This document shows positions 40,009-48,776 of a stretch of 64,000 bases of DNA, piece after piece. This stretch comes from Gemmatimonadaceae bacterium (GTDB lineage: Bacteria > Gemmatimonadota > Gemmatimonadetes > Gemmatimonadales > Gemmatimonadaceae), in NCBI GenBank assembly GCA_025934775.1, contig JAICWO010000016.1, positions 1 through 64,000 on the forward strand. The letters are read 5' to 3'. Every line of letters starts with the position of its first letter. The stretch's first letter is position 1. Position numbers and translations under genes: made by a program. Below the pieces are notes generated by a model that was not told the origin of the DNA, ran no database searches, and worked only from the letters and a program-made list of their open reading frames with translations.

Positions 40009-41166
40009 TCAGGGGCGAACGCTGATCCCTAAACTTATCGTCCAGGCGTGTTCCGAGGCAGAGAGGTCCGCCGTCCGCGCGGCGTAGATCACCGCGAGGT
40101 CGGTCAGCACGCGGGAGTTCGCGAAGCTCGTTCCCAGTCCGCCGCTGAAGCTGTTCTCCTTCACGTTCTGCCCGGCCGCCTGGAACGGCAGCGTGCGCGT
40201 TCTGAACCCGCCGCGCAGGAAGACGAGCTGATCGCCGAATCGCGGCCCGGCGAGGTCCGCTCCGACGCTCGTGTCCCAGGCGTCCACACCCTTGAGCCCC
40301 GGCGCGCCGAGGCTGCCGAGCGACGACCAGTCGTCCCTCGTCGCGCGAACGGAGATCGCGGAATTCGCGATGCCCGTGTAGGCGATCGACCCGCCGAACT
40401 CGTTCGGCACGCTGGCGCTCGTGAGCAGCGTGTCTTCCGACGACAGATGCAGCGCGTTGCCTTTTCGCGCCGAGAATGCCGCGACGACGTACTTGGACGC
40501 GAGCTGGACGCCGGCCGAGACGGCCGTCCCCCTGAACCCGAGCATGCGCTGCTGGGTGAATTGCGAGAACTCCAATGAGTCGTTTGGAAACGCCTCGGTG
40601 AGCGACACGAGGTTGTGCCCGACGATACCGTGCAGTCCCACGCCGAGGCGCAGCCAACTGCGCGGCGCGAACGCGGTCGCGAAGCGCACGTCGTTCATGG
40701 CGCCTTCGACCTTGTACGTGGTCGCCATCAGCACCGAGTCGACGGGGTCCAGGTGCTGCGTCGTGTTGAACGACGTCGACGAGGTGCGATCGAGCAGCGT
40801 CGACGAGCCGAGGGCCACGGTCCAGCGCGAGCCGATCGGCATCGCGCCAAAGACGTTCGGATACCGGTTCGTCGTCGTGTGATCGGAGCCGCCGGCCGAC
40901 GTCACGCTCCGGAATTCCGGCTCGATCTGGAAATACACGATCCGCGTGCCGAGCACGGCGATGCTCGCCGGGTTCACCGGCGAGAGCGGATCCATTTCCG
41001 CGATCGCGCCGCCGCTGCCTTCGGCGCGCGTGCTGAACTGTCCGGGCGGATAGCCAAAGCCCTGCACGCTGAGATTCGATTGGGCGCGGGCGGCGGCGGG
41101 CAGCGCGATGAGCGATGCGAGAACGAGCGCGCACGGGATGGCGCGAGCGAGTGAAGGTCGCGTCAT
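40009..41166 (-). CDS. FadL-like outer-membrane barrel protein
   Basis: 385 residues. Signal peptide (ALVLASLIALPAAARAQ). The mature start QGFGYPPGQFSTRAEGSGGAIAEMDPLSPVNPASIA (pieces GSGGAIAEMD and LSPVNPAS) resembles FadL/TodX-type or PorV-type barrels. Alternating strands follow to ISVRP. It shares a TGATG overlap with the upstream lipoprotein gene, so the two are probably made together as a surface pair. Confidence 0.72.
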   Translation of the reverse strand: MTRPSLARAIPCALVLASLIALPAAARAQSNLSVQGFGYPPGQFSTRAEGSGGAIAEMDPLSPVNPASIAVLGTRIVYFQIEPEFRSVTSAGGSDHTTTNRYPNVFGAMPIGSRWTVALGSSTLLDRTSSTSFNTTQHLDPVDSVLMATTYKVEGAMNDVRFATAFAPRSWLRLGVGLHGIVGHNLVSLTEAFPNDSLEFSQFTQQRMLGFRGTAVSAGVQLASKYVVAAFSARKGNALHLSSEDTLLTSASVPNEFGGSIAYTGIANSAISVRATRDDWSSLGSLGAPGLKGVDAWDTSVGADLAGPRFGDQLVFLRGGFRTRTLPFQAAGQNVKENSFSGGLGTSFANSRVLTDLAVIYAARTADLSASEHAWTISLGISVRP

Positions 41167-42431
41167 CAGGGCAGTCCGTAGCTGGTCTGCGGCACGTACG
41201 TGATGCGAAGACGCGGGCGAACGGCCGCCGGCGCCTTCGTCGAGAAGAAATCGATTTCGCCGGGTACGGACCCTTCGCCGCCGCTCGTCAACGCGATCGC
41301 CCGCGGACTGATCGTCGTCGACTGGTTGCGCCAGGTGCGCACGAGTCCGACGATCTCGAACGAGCGCAGGCCGCTGTCCGCCGGCGCGAGGCTCAGCGAG
41401 TCGAGCCCGAACTGCCCGGTCGTGCCGAGGAACTGGAGCAGGTTGGCGACGTTCGTCACCGTCGGCTGCGCGAGCACCGCGAGCGGATACACGAACACGG
41501 AGTCCGTCGCGTCCACGCGTCGGTTCGGCACCTGTGTCAGCAGCAGCGATGCGCGAACCACGGTCGTCGAATCCACGATGCGCGACGGAACGATGAATCG
41601 CAGGAACGATCGGCGCGACGGCACGCCGCCCACCGCGAGCAGCGTGCCCGGCGTCGTCGTCGTGCCCTTCAGCACGATCGTGTAGTCGGCGAGCGGCCCG
41701 GCGAGGAACGGTTGATCCGACGGTGTGTTCGAGAGCGGCGTCACGGTCGGCTGGGTCGCCGTCGAGTCGGTGGCGACGAACATCTTGAGCGTGACCGGAA
41801 GGCTGTTCGTCGTCGTGCCAATTCTCAGATCAACACCCTTGGTACTCACGATGCGAAGACCGACGCGCAGCTTCTGGCCGCTGTCGACGCGCAGCTTCAC
41901 CGAGTCGGGCGAGATCGGGACCTGCAGCGTGTCCTTGAGCGACTCGGGCGCGAACGTCCGGGAGCCGAGGAAGCGATTCGGCCGGAAGAGCGAGGCGAGC
42001 ACCGCGCTCGCGGTGTCCGACCCGACGGTATCGACGTCGTATGCCTCGATCGTGAACGGCGCCGTCGGCAAATGCGCCGAATCCGGAAGGGCGATCGGCG
42101 TGAGCAGGAACGCGCTATCCACGTGCGTGATCGTGCTGTCGACGGCGTTATCCGTGAAGGTCTGCGGCAGCGTGTCGAAGCGAATGATCGCGCGCGTCTC
42201 GAGCGTGTCGCCGTGGCTCGCCAGCATGAGATACTGCTCCGAGCCGATCGGCGGAATGCCGAGCACCGTCGTGTCGGCGTCCACGGCGTCGATCGTGGTG
42301 TCGCGCAGCGAGATCGCCTGCTCGGGACAGAGCAGCGGGCACGAAGCGCCGGCATCGAGTTTCTCGCTGCACGCGGCGATCGAAAGCACGGCGGCCGCGC
42401 AGGCCGCCAACTGTAGAACCTTCTTAAGCAA
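41166..42431 (-). CDS. outer-membrane-type lipoprotein, DUF4270-like pattern
   Basis: 421 residues. Lipobox SIAAC with the Cys at 21, then a long Ser/Thr/Val-rich beta protein with paired halves (LETRAIIRFDTLP early, RRSFLRFIVPS late), as in DNRLRE/DUF4270-like proteins that carry repeated jelly-roll units. Exact family not confirmed. The stop overlaps the barrel gene start (TGATG). Role unknown. Confidence 0.65.
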   Translation of the reverse strand: MLKKVLQLAACAAAVLSIAACSEKLDAGASCPLLCPEQAISLRDTTIDAVDADTTVLGIPPIGSEQYLMLASHGDTLETRAIIRFDTLPQTFTDNAVDSTITHVDSAFLLTPIALPDSAHLPTAPFTIEAYDVDTVGSDTASAVLASLFRPNRFLGSRTFAPESLKDTLQVPISPDSVKLRVDSGQKLRVGLRIVSTKGVDLRIGTTTNSLPVTLKMFVATDSTATQPTVTPLSNTPSDQPFLAGPLADYTIVLKGTTTTPGTLLAVGGVPSRRSFLRFIVPSRIVDSTTVVRASLLLTQVPNRRVDATDSVFVYPLAVLAQPTVTNVANLLQFLGTTGQFGLDSLSLAPADSGLRSFEIVGLVRTWRNQSTTISPRAIALTSGGEGSVPGEIDFFSTKAPAAVRPRLRITYVPQTSYGLP

Positions 42432-42446
42432 GACGTTCTCTCCGGT

Positions 42447-42890
42447 TCATCGCCGGTCCATGGAGTCCGGGGTGAATGCCTGCGGCAGCAATTCGTCGAG
42501 CGTCCAGCGGGCTTCGCGGCCGCCGCGCGTCACGCTGATCACCGCCAGGCGCGGCGCGAACTCGACGAGGACCTGCCGACATACCCCGCAGGGCGGCGTG
42601 GGCTCCTCGGCTTCGGTCGCGATCATCACCGCGTCGAAGCTGCGGTTGCCGCGGGAGACCGCGGCGGCCACGGCGCTCCGTTCGGCGCAGATCGTCGCCG
42701 GAAACGAGGCGTTCTCGATGTTGCATCCTTCGGTGATGCTCCCGTCCGAGGCGAGCAGCGCCGCGCCCACGCGAAAGCCCGAGTACGGCGCGTACGCGCG
42801 GTCCATCGCGGACAACGCCCGCTCCCGCAGGACGGTCAGGGTGCGCTCGTCGGCAACCGGCACGACCGGCTCACGGGCCTCGACGGCCAT
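42447..42890 (-). CDS. cdd: cytidine deaminase
   Basis: 147 residues. Zinc site: Cys in TICAERSAV (with catalytic Glu) and PCGVCRQVLVEF. Deaminates cytidine and deoxycytidine for pyrimidine salvage. It starts directly after the phosphopentomutase stop (TGA then ATG on the minus strand gives deoB downstream; cdd stops 15 bp before the lipoprotein start). Together with deoB this is a nucleoside salvage unit. Confidence 0.95.
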   Translation of the reverse strand: MAVEAREPVVPVADERTLTVLRERALSAMDRAYAPYSGFRVGAALLASDGSITEGCNIENASFPATICAERSAVAAAVSRGNRSFDAVMIATEAEEPTPPCGVCRQVLVEFAPRLAVISVTRGGREARWTLDELLPQAFTPDSMDRR

Positions 42891-44057
42891 TCAGCGCGCG
42901 ACCAGGGACGCGAGGAACGAGGTCCCGCGACCGCGGAAATCCACGCCGAGCCAGTCGGCCACCGTGGCGCCCAGATCGGCGAACGTCTGCCGGCGTCCGA
43001 GCGCCACGGAACGGACGCGCGGCCCCTGCGCGAGCAGCGGCACGCACTCGCGAGCGTGGTCGGTCGACGCGGTGGTCGGATCGTTCCCGTGGTCGGCGGT
43101 GATGAAGAGCAGATCGTCCTCTCGCAAATGAGACAACAGGCTCGGCAGCGCGGCGTCGAACTCTCGCAGCGCTCCATAGAACCCCGGAATGTCGTTTCGG
43201 TGCCCGTAAGCCTGGTCGAAATCTACCAAGTTGGCGAATAGTAACCCACTTGGGGCCGCGGCCAGCCATTCAGAAATGGCAGCAATGCCCTCGCCATTGT
43301 TGGCCGTATGCCTCGATTGTATGGAGCGGCCGGCAAATAGGTCGTCCACCTTTCCCACACCGGCGCGCGGAACGCCGGCCGATCCGAGTGCGTCGAGCAG
43401 TGTTTCGTCAGGCGGTTCGATGGAGAAATCGCGGCGGTTCTTGGTGCGGCCGTACGCGCCGGCTTCGCCGACGAATGGCCGCGCGATCACACGCGACACG
43501 TCGTGCGGCGGCACGAGCATCGCCCGCGCCGTCGCGCAGGCGCGATACAACTCGTCGAGCGGAATCACGTCCTCGTGCGCAGCGATCTGAAAAACGGAGT
43601 CCGCCGACGTGTAGAGGATCCAGGCGCCGGTGCGCTGATGCTCCGGGCCGAACGCCGCGATGATCTCCGTCCCGCTCCCGACGACGTTGCCGATCACGGC
43701 GCGGCCCGTACGCCGCGCGAACTCATCCACGACCTCGGCGGGAAATCCAGCCGGGTACGTCGGGAACGGACGCGCGAGCTGCACACCGGCAATCTCCCAG
43801 TGGCCGGTCGTGCTGTCCTTGCCGGCGGATTGCGGCACCAAGAGTCCCCACGCGCCGGTTGCGTCCGCGTCGGCGGCGACGCCCTCGAGCGGCGCGATCC
43901 TGCCGAGTCCCGCACGCGCGAGATTCGGCAGATCCATTCCGCCGATCGCGCGCGAGAGGTTGCCGAGCGTATCGCTGCCGACATCCCCATAGCGCGCAGC
44001 GTCCGGCGCCTCGCCAATGCCGACGCCGTCGAGCACGATGATCGCCGCTCGCTTCAT
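42891..44057 (-). CDS. deoB: phosphopentomutase
   Basis: 388 residues from the ATG at 44057, overlapping the alr stop as ATGA. Alkaline-phosphatase-fold mutase: AIIVLDGVGIGEAPDA with metal Asp-10, KDSTTGHWEIAGV (phosphorylated Thr region), DFDQAYGHRND and ITADHGNDPTT. Interconverts ribose 1- and 5-phosphate. Its stop abuts the cdd start. A/T-rich codon blocks lie at 43225-43330. Confidence 0.95.
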   Translation of the reverse strand: MKRAAIIVLDGVGIGEAPDAARYGDVGSDTLGNLSRAIGGMDLPNLARAGLGRIAPLEGVAADADATGAWGLLVPQSAGKDSTTGHWEIAGVQLARPFPTYPAGFPAEVVDEFARRTGRAVIGNVVGSGTEIIAAFGPEHQRTGAWILYTSADSVFQIAAHEDVIPLDELYRACATARAMLVPPHDVSRVIARPFVGEAGAYGRTKNRRDFSIEPPDETLLDALGSAGVPRAGVGKVDDLFAGRSIQSRHTANNGEGIAAISEWLAAAPSGLLFANLVDFDQAYGHRNDIPGFYGALREFDAALPSLLSHLREDDLLFITADHGNDPTTASTDHARECVPLLAQGPRVRSVALGRRQTFADLGATVADWLGVDFRGRGTSFLASLVAR

Positions 44058-45139
44058 GCGGCCGCCTCGTCGTCGAGATACCGGCGAGGCAGCCGTCCGC
44101 GCAGTCCCGTGAGCAGCTCGTATGGGCTCATCTCGGCGACGCCCGCGACTTCCGCCACGGTGAGGCGGTCGTTGCCGTCGGCGCCAATCAGCGTGGCGAC
44201 GTCGCCAATCCCGCATGGTACATCAGTGACGTCGATCATCGTCATGTCCATCGTCACGAGCCCCGCGACCGGCACACGACGTCCGTGCACGAGCACGATT
44301 CCACGATTGCTCAATGCGCGTCGGTAGCCGTCCGCGTAGCCGATACCAAGCGTCGCGATGCGCCGCTCGCCACTCGCGGTGTACGTCGCGTCGTAGCTCA
44401 CACTGTCGCCACTCGGTACGGTGTGCAGGTCGACGATGCGCGCGCGGAGTGACGCGACCGGCTCCGGCACGATCTGCGGCGAATGGCCGCTGCTCACGCC
44501 GTAGAGGAACACGCCCGGACGCGCGATGCTCCACCGCGAATGTCCCCGATGCTCGACGGCCGCGCCGTTGTCCGCGTGCACGAGCGCCGGGCGCACCGGC
44601 AGCTTCGCGAGCGCCGCATCGAATCGGCGCTCCTGTTCGTCGCGACTAGCGTCATTCAATTCGGCGGAATGAAAGTGCGTGTACACGCCCGCGGGCGGAC
44701 ACAGTGGCAGGACGTCGCGCAGCGAGTCGACGTCCGTCCACGACACACCGGCGCGATTCATTCCGGTGTCGATCGCGAGCTGCCACGGACGCTTCGACAC
44801 GATCCAATGCTCGATCGACGCGCGGTCGCCGAGGGTCGGCATGATATCGGCGCGCAGCGCCGCGTCGAAATCCGCGGGGAGGATCGGCGTGAATATCACA
44901 ATGGGCCGCGTGATGCCCGCGGCGCGCAGCTCCTCGCCTTCGGCGATCGTCGCGATGCCGAAACCCCACGGATCGAGCTGCTCGAGTGCGCGCGCCACGC
45001 GCACCGCGCCCAAGCCATAGGCGTCGGCTTTGACCATGGGAAGGAGCGGCACGCCGGCGTGCGCCGCCATTTTCGCCCCGTTGCGTAACAACGCGCCAAG
45101 GTCGATCTCGACCCAGGCGCGCGTGATCAGGCTGTGCAT
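44054..45139 (-). CDS. alr: alanine racemase
   Basis: 361 residues. PLP Lys-37 in PMVKADAYGLG and the second catalytic Tyr in SVSYDATYTA. N-terminal TIM barrel and C-terminal beta domain both complete (RVPVAGLVTMDMTMIDVTD, given as VTMDMTMIDV). Makes D-Ala for peptidoglycan. The longer upstream frame crosses mazG on the other strand and is rejected. The promoter at 45164-45192 overlaps that of mazG. Confidence 0.95.
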   Translation of the reverse strand: MHSLITRAWVEIDLGALLRNGAKMAAHAGVPLLPMVKADAYGLGAVRVARALEQLDPWGFGIATIAEGEELRAAGITRPIVIFTPILPADFDAALRADIMPTLGDRASIEHWIVSKRPWQLAIDTGMNRAGVSWTDVDSLRDVLPLCPPAGVYTHFHSAELNDASRDEQERRFDAALAKLPVRPALVHADNGAAVEHRGHSRWSIARPGVFLYGVSSGHSPQIVPEPVASLRARIVDLHTVPSGDSVSYDATYTASGERRIATLGIGYADGYRRALSNRGIVLVHGRRVPVAGLVTMDMTMIDVTDVPCGIGDVATLIGADGNDRLTVAEVAGVAEMSPYELLTGLRGRLPRRYLDDEAAA

Positions 45140-45168
45140 TGACCGAAGATTCCGAGGCCGCGTAGTAT
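45139..45168 (+). promoter_or_regulatory. candidate mazG promoter
   Basis: TTGACC (45139-45144) and TAGTAT (45163-45168) with an 18-bp spacer on the plus strand. The SD GAGGAGG region follows just before the mazG ATG at 45187. The -35 shares its first base with the alr start codon. Confidence 0.5.
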
Positions 45169-45192
45169 ACCGGAGCCGAGGAGGCGATGCAA
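45164..45192 (-). promoter_or_regulatory. candidate alr promoter
   Basis: On the minus strand TTGCAT (45187-45192) and TATACT (45164-45169) stand 17 bp apart, a near-consensus pair. Its -10 overlaps the mazG -10, and its -35 covers the mazG start codon, so the two promoters exclude each other physically. Confidence 0.55.
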
Positions 45193-45966
45193 GTGAAACC
45201 GACGCTTGAAGATACACTCTCGCTGATGCGCGATCTGCGCGCGCGCTGCGAGTGGGACGCCGCGCAAACGCACGAGTCGCTGCGGCCATATCTGATCGAA
45301 GAGGCGTACGAGGTGGACGACGCGATCCGGGGCGGCGATGACGCGAAGCTGCGCGAGGAGCTGGGCGACGTGCTGCTCCAAGTCCTCTTCCACTCGGTGC
45401 TCGCCGAGGAGCGCGGTGCATTCTCGATGAACGACGTCGCGGAGGGCTTCATCACGAAGATGAAAGGCCGGCACCCGCACCTCTACGGCGACGGCGCGAA
45501 GCAGCCCTGGGAGCAGATGAAGGCGAAGCGGCGGGCGAGCATCGTCGACGGACTGCCGGCGGATCTCCCCGCCCTGCACCGCGCGTTTCGTTTGCAGGAC
45601 CGCGCGGCCGGCGTGGGGTTCGACTGGCCCGACGTCGACGGGCCTATACAAAAAATAGAAGAAGAACTCTCTGAAGTTCGCGCCGAGCTCGCGGCCGGTG
45701 CGCCGCGCGATCCGCACGGTCCCCCGCGCTATGACCGCCAGCACGAGCTGCTCGAGGCGGAGCTGGGCGATCTCCTGTTCGCGGCGGTGAATCTGTGCCG
45801 CAAGGCGAGCGTCCATCCGGCGCTCGCGCTCGACAAGGCGAACGTGAAGTTCGCGCGCCGGTTCGGCGAGGTCGAGCGACGCGCGGCCGAGCGGGGATTG
45901 AACGTGGGAGAGGCCTCGCTCGAGCAGCTCGACGCCATCTGGGACGAGGTCAAGGAGGGCGAGTGA
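45187..45966 (+). CDS. mazG: nucleoside triphosphate pyrophosphohydrolase MazG
   Basis: 259 residues, tandem MazG domains. Each has the EExxE...ExxD metal set (LIEEAYEVDDAI with EELGDVLLQ; IEEELSEVRAEL with EAELGDLLFA). Hydrolyses NTPs to NMP and PPi; linked to nutritional stress and to removing bad nucleotides. SD GGAGG stands before the ATG. A block of A/T-ending codons (45645-45680) encodes PIQKIEEELSEV. The stop overlaps the next ATG (TGATG). Confidence 0.94.
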   Translation: MQVKPTLEDTLSLMRDLRARCEWDAAQTHESLRPYLIEEAYEVDDAIRGGDDAKLREELGDVLLQVLFHSVLAEERGAFSMNDVAEGFITKMKGRHPHLYGDGAKQPWEQMKAKRRASIVDGLPADLPALHRAFRLQDRAAGVGFDWPDVDGPIQKIEEELSEVRAELAAGAPRDPHGPPRYDRQHELLEAELGDLLFAAVNLCRKASVHPALALDKANVKFARRFGEVERRAAERGLNVGEASLEQLDAIWDEVKEGE

Positions 45967-47054
45967 TGATAGGCAATCGAGAGCTTTTCAAGATGGGCGC
46001 GGCAGTTCTCGCAAGCGCCGTCAGCGCCGTCAGCGTCGTCACGGCCTGTGCGTCGGATTCGTCAACCGCACCGAGAACCGCCGCCGATTCCTCCGCCGCA
46101 GCGATCGCGTATCTCGACAGCGCGATCGACATCATCGAGACGCACGCGTTCTATCGCGCACGAGTCGACTGGACCACCGTGCGCGCGAACGCGCACCAGA
46201 TCGCCGCCGGAGCCATCCGGCCGTCCGATACTTACTCGGCGATCGTGTTCGCGCTCGCGGCGCTCGGCGATCATCACAGTAAGTTCGTTCCGCCGGTGTT
46301 CACACCGACAGCGGAGAATCTTGGCACCGTCGGCGCCGCGGGCGCTATCGAGATGCATCCCGCCGATTCGCTGGACGGCGAGATCGTGGGTGGACGGTTC
46401 GGCTACGTGCGCGTGCCGACGTTCAGCGTGCCTGTCGGCGCACCGCAGACCGCATTGGCGCTCGCCCTCGCTGATTCGCTGCAGGCGCTGGTGCGTGCGG
46501 TGGACAACCGATCGCCGTGCGGGTGGATCGTCGACCTGCGGCACAATCTCGGCGGCAACATGTGGCCGATGCTCGTCGGCATTGGCCCGATCGTCGGTGG
46601 AGCGCCGCTCGGATCGTTCCTCGACGCGTACGGGAATTCTGGTCAGTGGTTCTACGCAAATGGCAGCGCGGGATACTCCGGGGTGACGCTCCAGCAAGTG
46701 GACCGGCCGCCGTACACCCTCCGCTCGCCAAATCCACCGGTCGCGGTGCTCACCGATTCTCTCACGGCAAGCTCCGGCGAAGCGATTACGGTTGCGTTCC
46801 GCGGCCGGCCGTCCACGCGAAGCTTTGGCGCCGCGACGTACGGCGTTCCGTCGGCGAACACCGGATTCACGATGCCCGACAAAGCCGTGATCATTCTGAC
46901 GACGGCGCTCGACGTCGATCGCCTCGGCCGTCAGTACGGCACGCGGATTCCTCCAGATCAAGCCGTGCCGACGAGCGCGAAACCCGCGACCGACGATTCG
47001 GTGGTCGCTGCCGCCATGACGTGGCTGTCGACGCAGGATCGCTGCGCGACATGA
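45966..47054 (+). CDS. S41B-type protease-like lipoprotein
   Basis: 362 residues from the ATG that overlaps the mazG stop; a GTG one codon earlier is possible. Lipobox SVVTAC puts the lipidated Cys at 28. The body follows S41 peptidases: CGWIVDLRHNLGGNMWPML, the nucleophile Ser in LTASSGEAITVAF, and GRPSTRSFGAATYGV then DVDRLGRQYGTRIPPD. The Lys of the CtpA type is absent, as in the IRBP/S41B branch. Probably cuts proteins outside the inner membrane; targets unknown. Confidence 0.85.
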   Translation: MIGNRELFKMGAAVLASAVSAVSVVTACASDSSTAPRTAADSSAAAIAYLDSAIDIIETHAFYRARVDWTTVRANAHQIAAGAIRPSDTYSAIVFALAALGDHHSKFVPPVFTPTAENLGTVGAAGAIEMHPADSLDGEIVGGRFGYVRVPTFSVPVGAPQTALALALADSLQALVRAVDNRSPCGWIVDLRHNLGGNMWPMLVGIGPIVGGAPLGSFLDAYGNSGQWFYANGSAGYSGVTLQQVDRPPYTLRSPNPPVAVLTDSLTASSGEAITVAFRGRPSTRSFGAATYGVPSANTGFTMPDKAVIILTTALDVDRLGRQYGTRIPPDQAVPTSAKPATDDSVVAAAMTWLSTQDRCAT

Positions 47055-48775
47055 CCTGTGATCTGCTCCGCCGCGGCGGCGCTCTCGTTCTGCTGTTTGC
47101 GTTCCTGATAGCGTCGCGCGCGCAGGTGTCGCACGCGCAGGAGCTCCGCGGCACGGTGCGCGACAGCGCGAGCGGCGGTGCCATTCCGGGCGCCGTCCTT
47201 TTGCTGCGCAACGCGAGCGGCGCGACGATCGCACGCAACATCACGAACGAACGCGGACAGTATCGGCTGGCGGGAATCGATGTTGTGCAGAGCATCCAGG
47301 TGCTGCGCATCGGATTCCGGCCGCGCGTCGTGACGCTGACCGACGCCGCGCGCGCCTCGGGGCTGCTCGACGTCGTGATGGTGCGCATTCCACAGTTGCT
47401 GGACGTCGTCGAGGTGAACGATCAACCAGCCTGTCCGCGCCGACCCGATCGACCGAAGGCCTTCGCGCTCTGGCAACAGGCGCGCGCCGCGCTCCTCGCC
47501 ACCGTCGTCGCGCGCGAAGCGAATCCCGCCGTCGCCAGGATCCTCGAGTTCCAGCAGACCATGGACCCGCGCCGCGATACGATCGTCTCGCAGACGGTTC
47601 ACCTCGCGTCGGGCCGCACGACGCGGCCGTTCGTCTCGGCCAAATCGGCGCGTCAGTTCATCGAGGCGGGCTTCGAGACCACGGACTCCAGCGGGCGCAC
47701 GTTCTACGGACCCGACGCGGACGTCATGCTCGACGAAGCCTTTGCGGAGGGGTATTGCTTCCAGCTCGAGAACGGGCCGACGGATCATCCCAATGAGATC
47801 GGACTGGGATTCAAACCCGCGCACCACGAGGGCGATCATATCGACGTCGAGGGGACGCTCTGGATCGATTCGGTCGCGCGATCTCTGACGCGGCTCGACT
47901 TCCGCTACCTCGGCGTCTCGAACCGCGAGCGCGACCTCGGCGCGGGCGGCCTCGTGTCGTTCCGCATGATGCCGAGCGGCGTGCCGTTGATCGACCGCTG
48001 GTATCTACGACTCATCTCGTTCCACGATCCGATCGGACCGCCGACGCGGAACAGCGTGTCGCTCGCCGAACCGCAGCTCGCCGGCGCGGAGATCGCCGAC
48101 GTGCGCTGGGACTCCGGCCTCGAGTGGCACGATGCGCTCGGGACCCTGCGCGGCACCGTGTACGCGTCCGACCATCCGGTGAGCCACGCCGCGATCCGCC
48201 TCTCGGGCACCGACTATCGAGCGACGACCGATTCCCTCGGCACATTCGAGATCTCTGATTTGCTCCCCGGGCCATATCAGATCAGCATCGACGATCCAGT
48301 GCTGGACTCCCTGGGCCTCGAGCTCACATACGAGCAGCGCTTCCGCGCCGCGAGAGACTCGGTCCTCGCGCTACGCGTGACGATGCCCACGATCAGAGAG
48401 ATGGTGGCGAAGCGCTGCGCGAACGTCCGCCGCTCGGACGACGACAATCTGATCGCCGGCCGCGCATCGAATCCCGACGGCACGCCGGCCGCGAACGCGA
48501 GACTCCTGCTCCGCCTCGTGGGCTCGATCCACGACGCGCCGTTCGGCGGGGTGAAGCCGGTCGACGTACGCTGGGCGCTCGGCGCCGACGCCGAGACGAT
48601 CATCGACGCCAAGACCGGCGCGGACGGGCGCTTCCTCCTCTGCCACGTGCCGCAGGATTCGAAACTCCTGCTCATCATTCAGAGTCCGACGGCCGCGGAT
48701 GCTGAAGAAATCGAGACACCGGAGTCGACGCGGCTCGTCCCCGTGTGGCCGCGGCTGCAGCCGATCGCGCCCTGA
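47051..48775 (+). CDS. secreted protein with carboxypeptidase-regulatory-like domains
   Basis: 574 residues from an ATG overlapping the previous stop (ATGA). Signal peptide (LVLLFAFLIASRAQVSHAQ). Carboxypeptidase regulatory-like domain at about 32-115 (ELRGTVRDSASGGAIPGAV, NERGQYRLAGI), a mid region with FWY-rich strands, then two more such domains (TLRGTVYASDHPVSHAAIRL; NPDGTPAANARLLLRL). No plug or barrel, so it is not a TonB receptor. The function is unknown; it may act with the S41 lipoprotein. It ends 1 bp from the asnS stop. Confidence 0.75.
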   Translation: MTCDLLRRGGALVLLFAFLIASRAQVSHAQELRGTVRDSASGGAIPGAVLLLRNASGATIARNITNERGQYRLAGIDVVQSIQVLRIGFRPRVVTLTDAARASGLLDVVMVRIPQLLDVVEVNDQPACPRRPDRPKAFALWQQARAALLATVVAREANPAVARILEFQQTMDPRRDTIVSQTVHLASGRTTRPFVSAKSARQFIEAGFETTDSSGRTFYGPDADVMLDEAFAEGYCFQLENGPTDHPNEIGLGFKPAHHEGDHIDVEGTLWIDSVARSLTRLDFRYLGVSNRERDLGAGGLVSFRMMPSGVPLIDRWYLRLISFHDPIGPPTRNSVSLAEPQLAGAEIADVRWDSGLEWHDALGTLRGTVYASDHPVSHAAIRLSGTDYRATTDSLGTFEISDLLPGPYQISIDDPVLDSLGLELTYEQRFRAARDSVLALRVTMPTIREMVAKRCANVRRSDDDNLIAGRASNPDGTPAANARLLLRLVGSIHDAPFGGVKPVDVRWALGADAETIIDAKTGADGRFLLCHVPQDSKLLLIIQSPTAADAEEIETPESTRLVPVWPRLQPIAP

Positions 48776-48776
48776 G

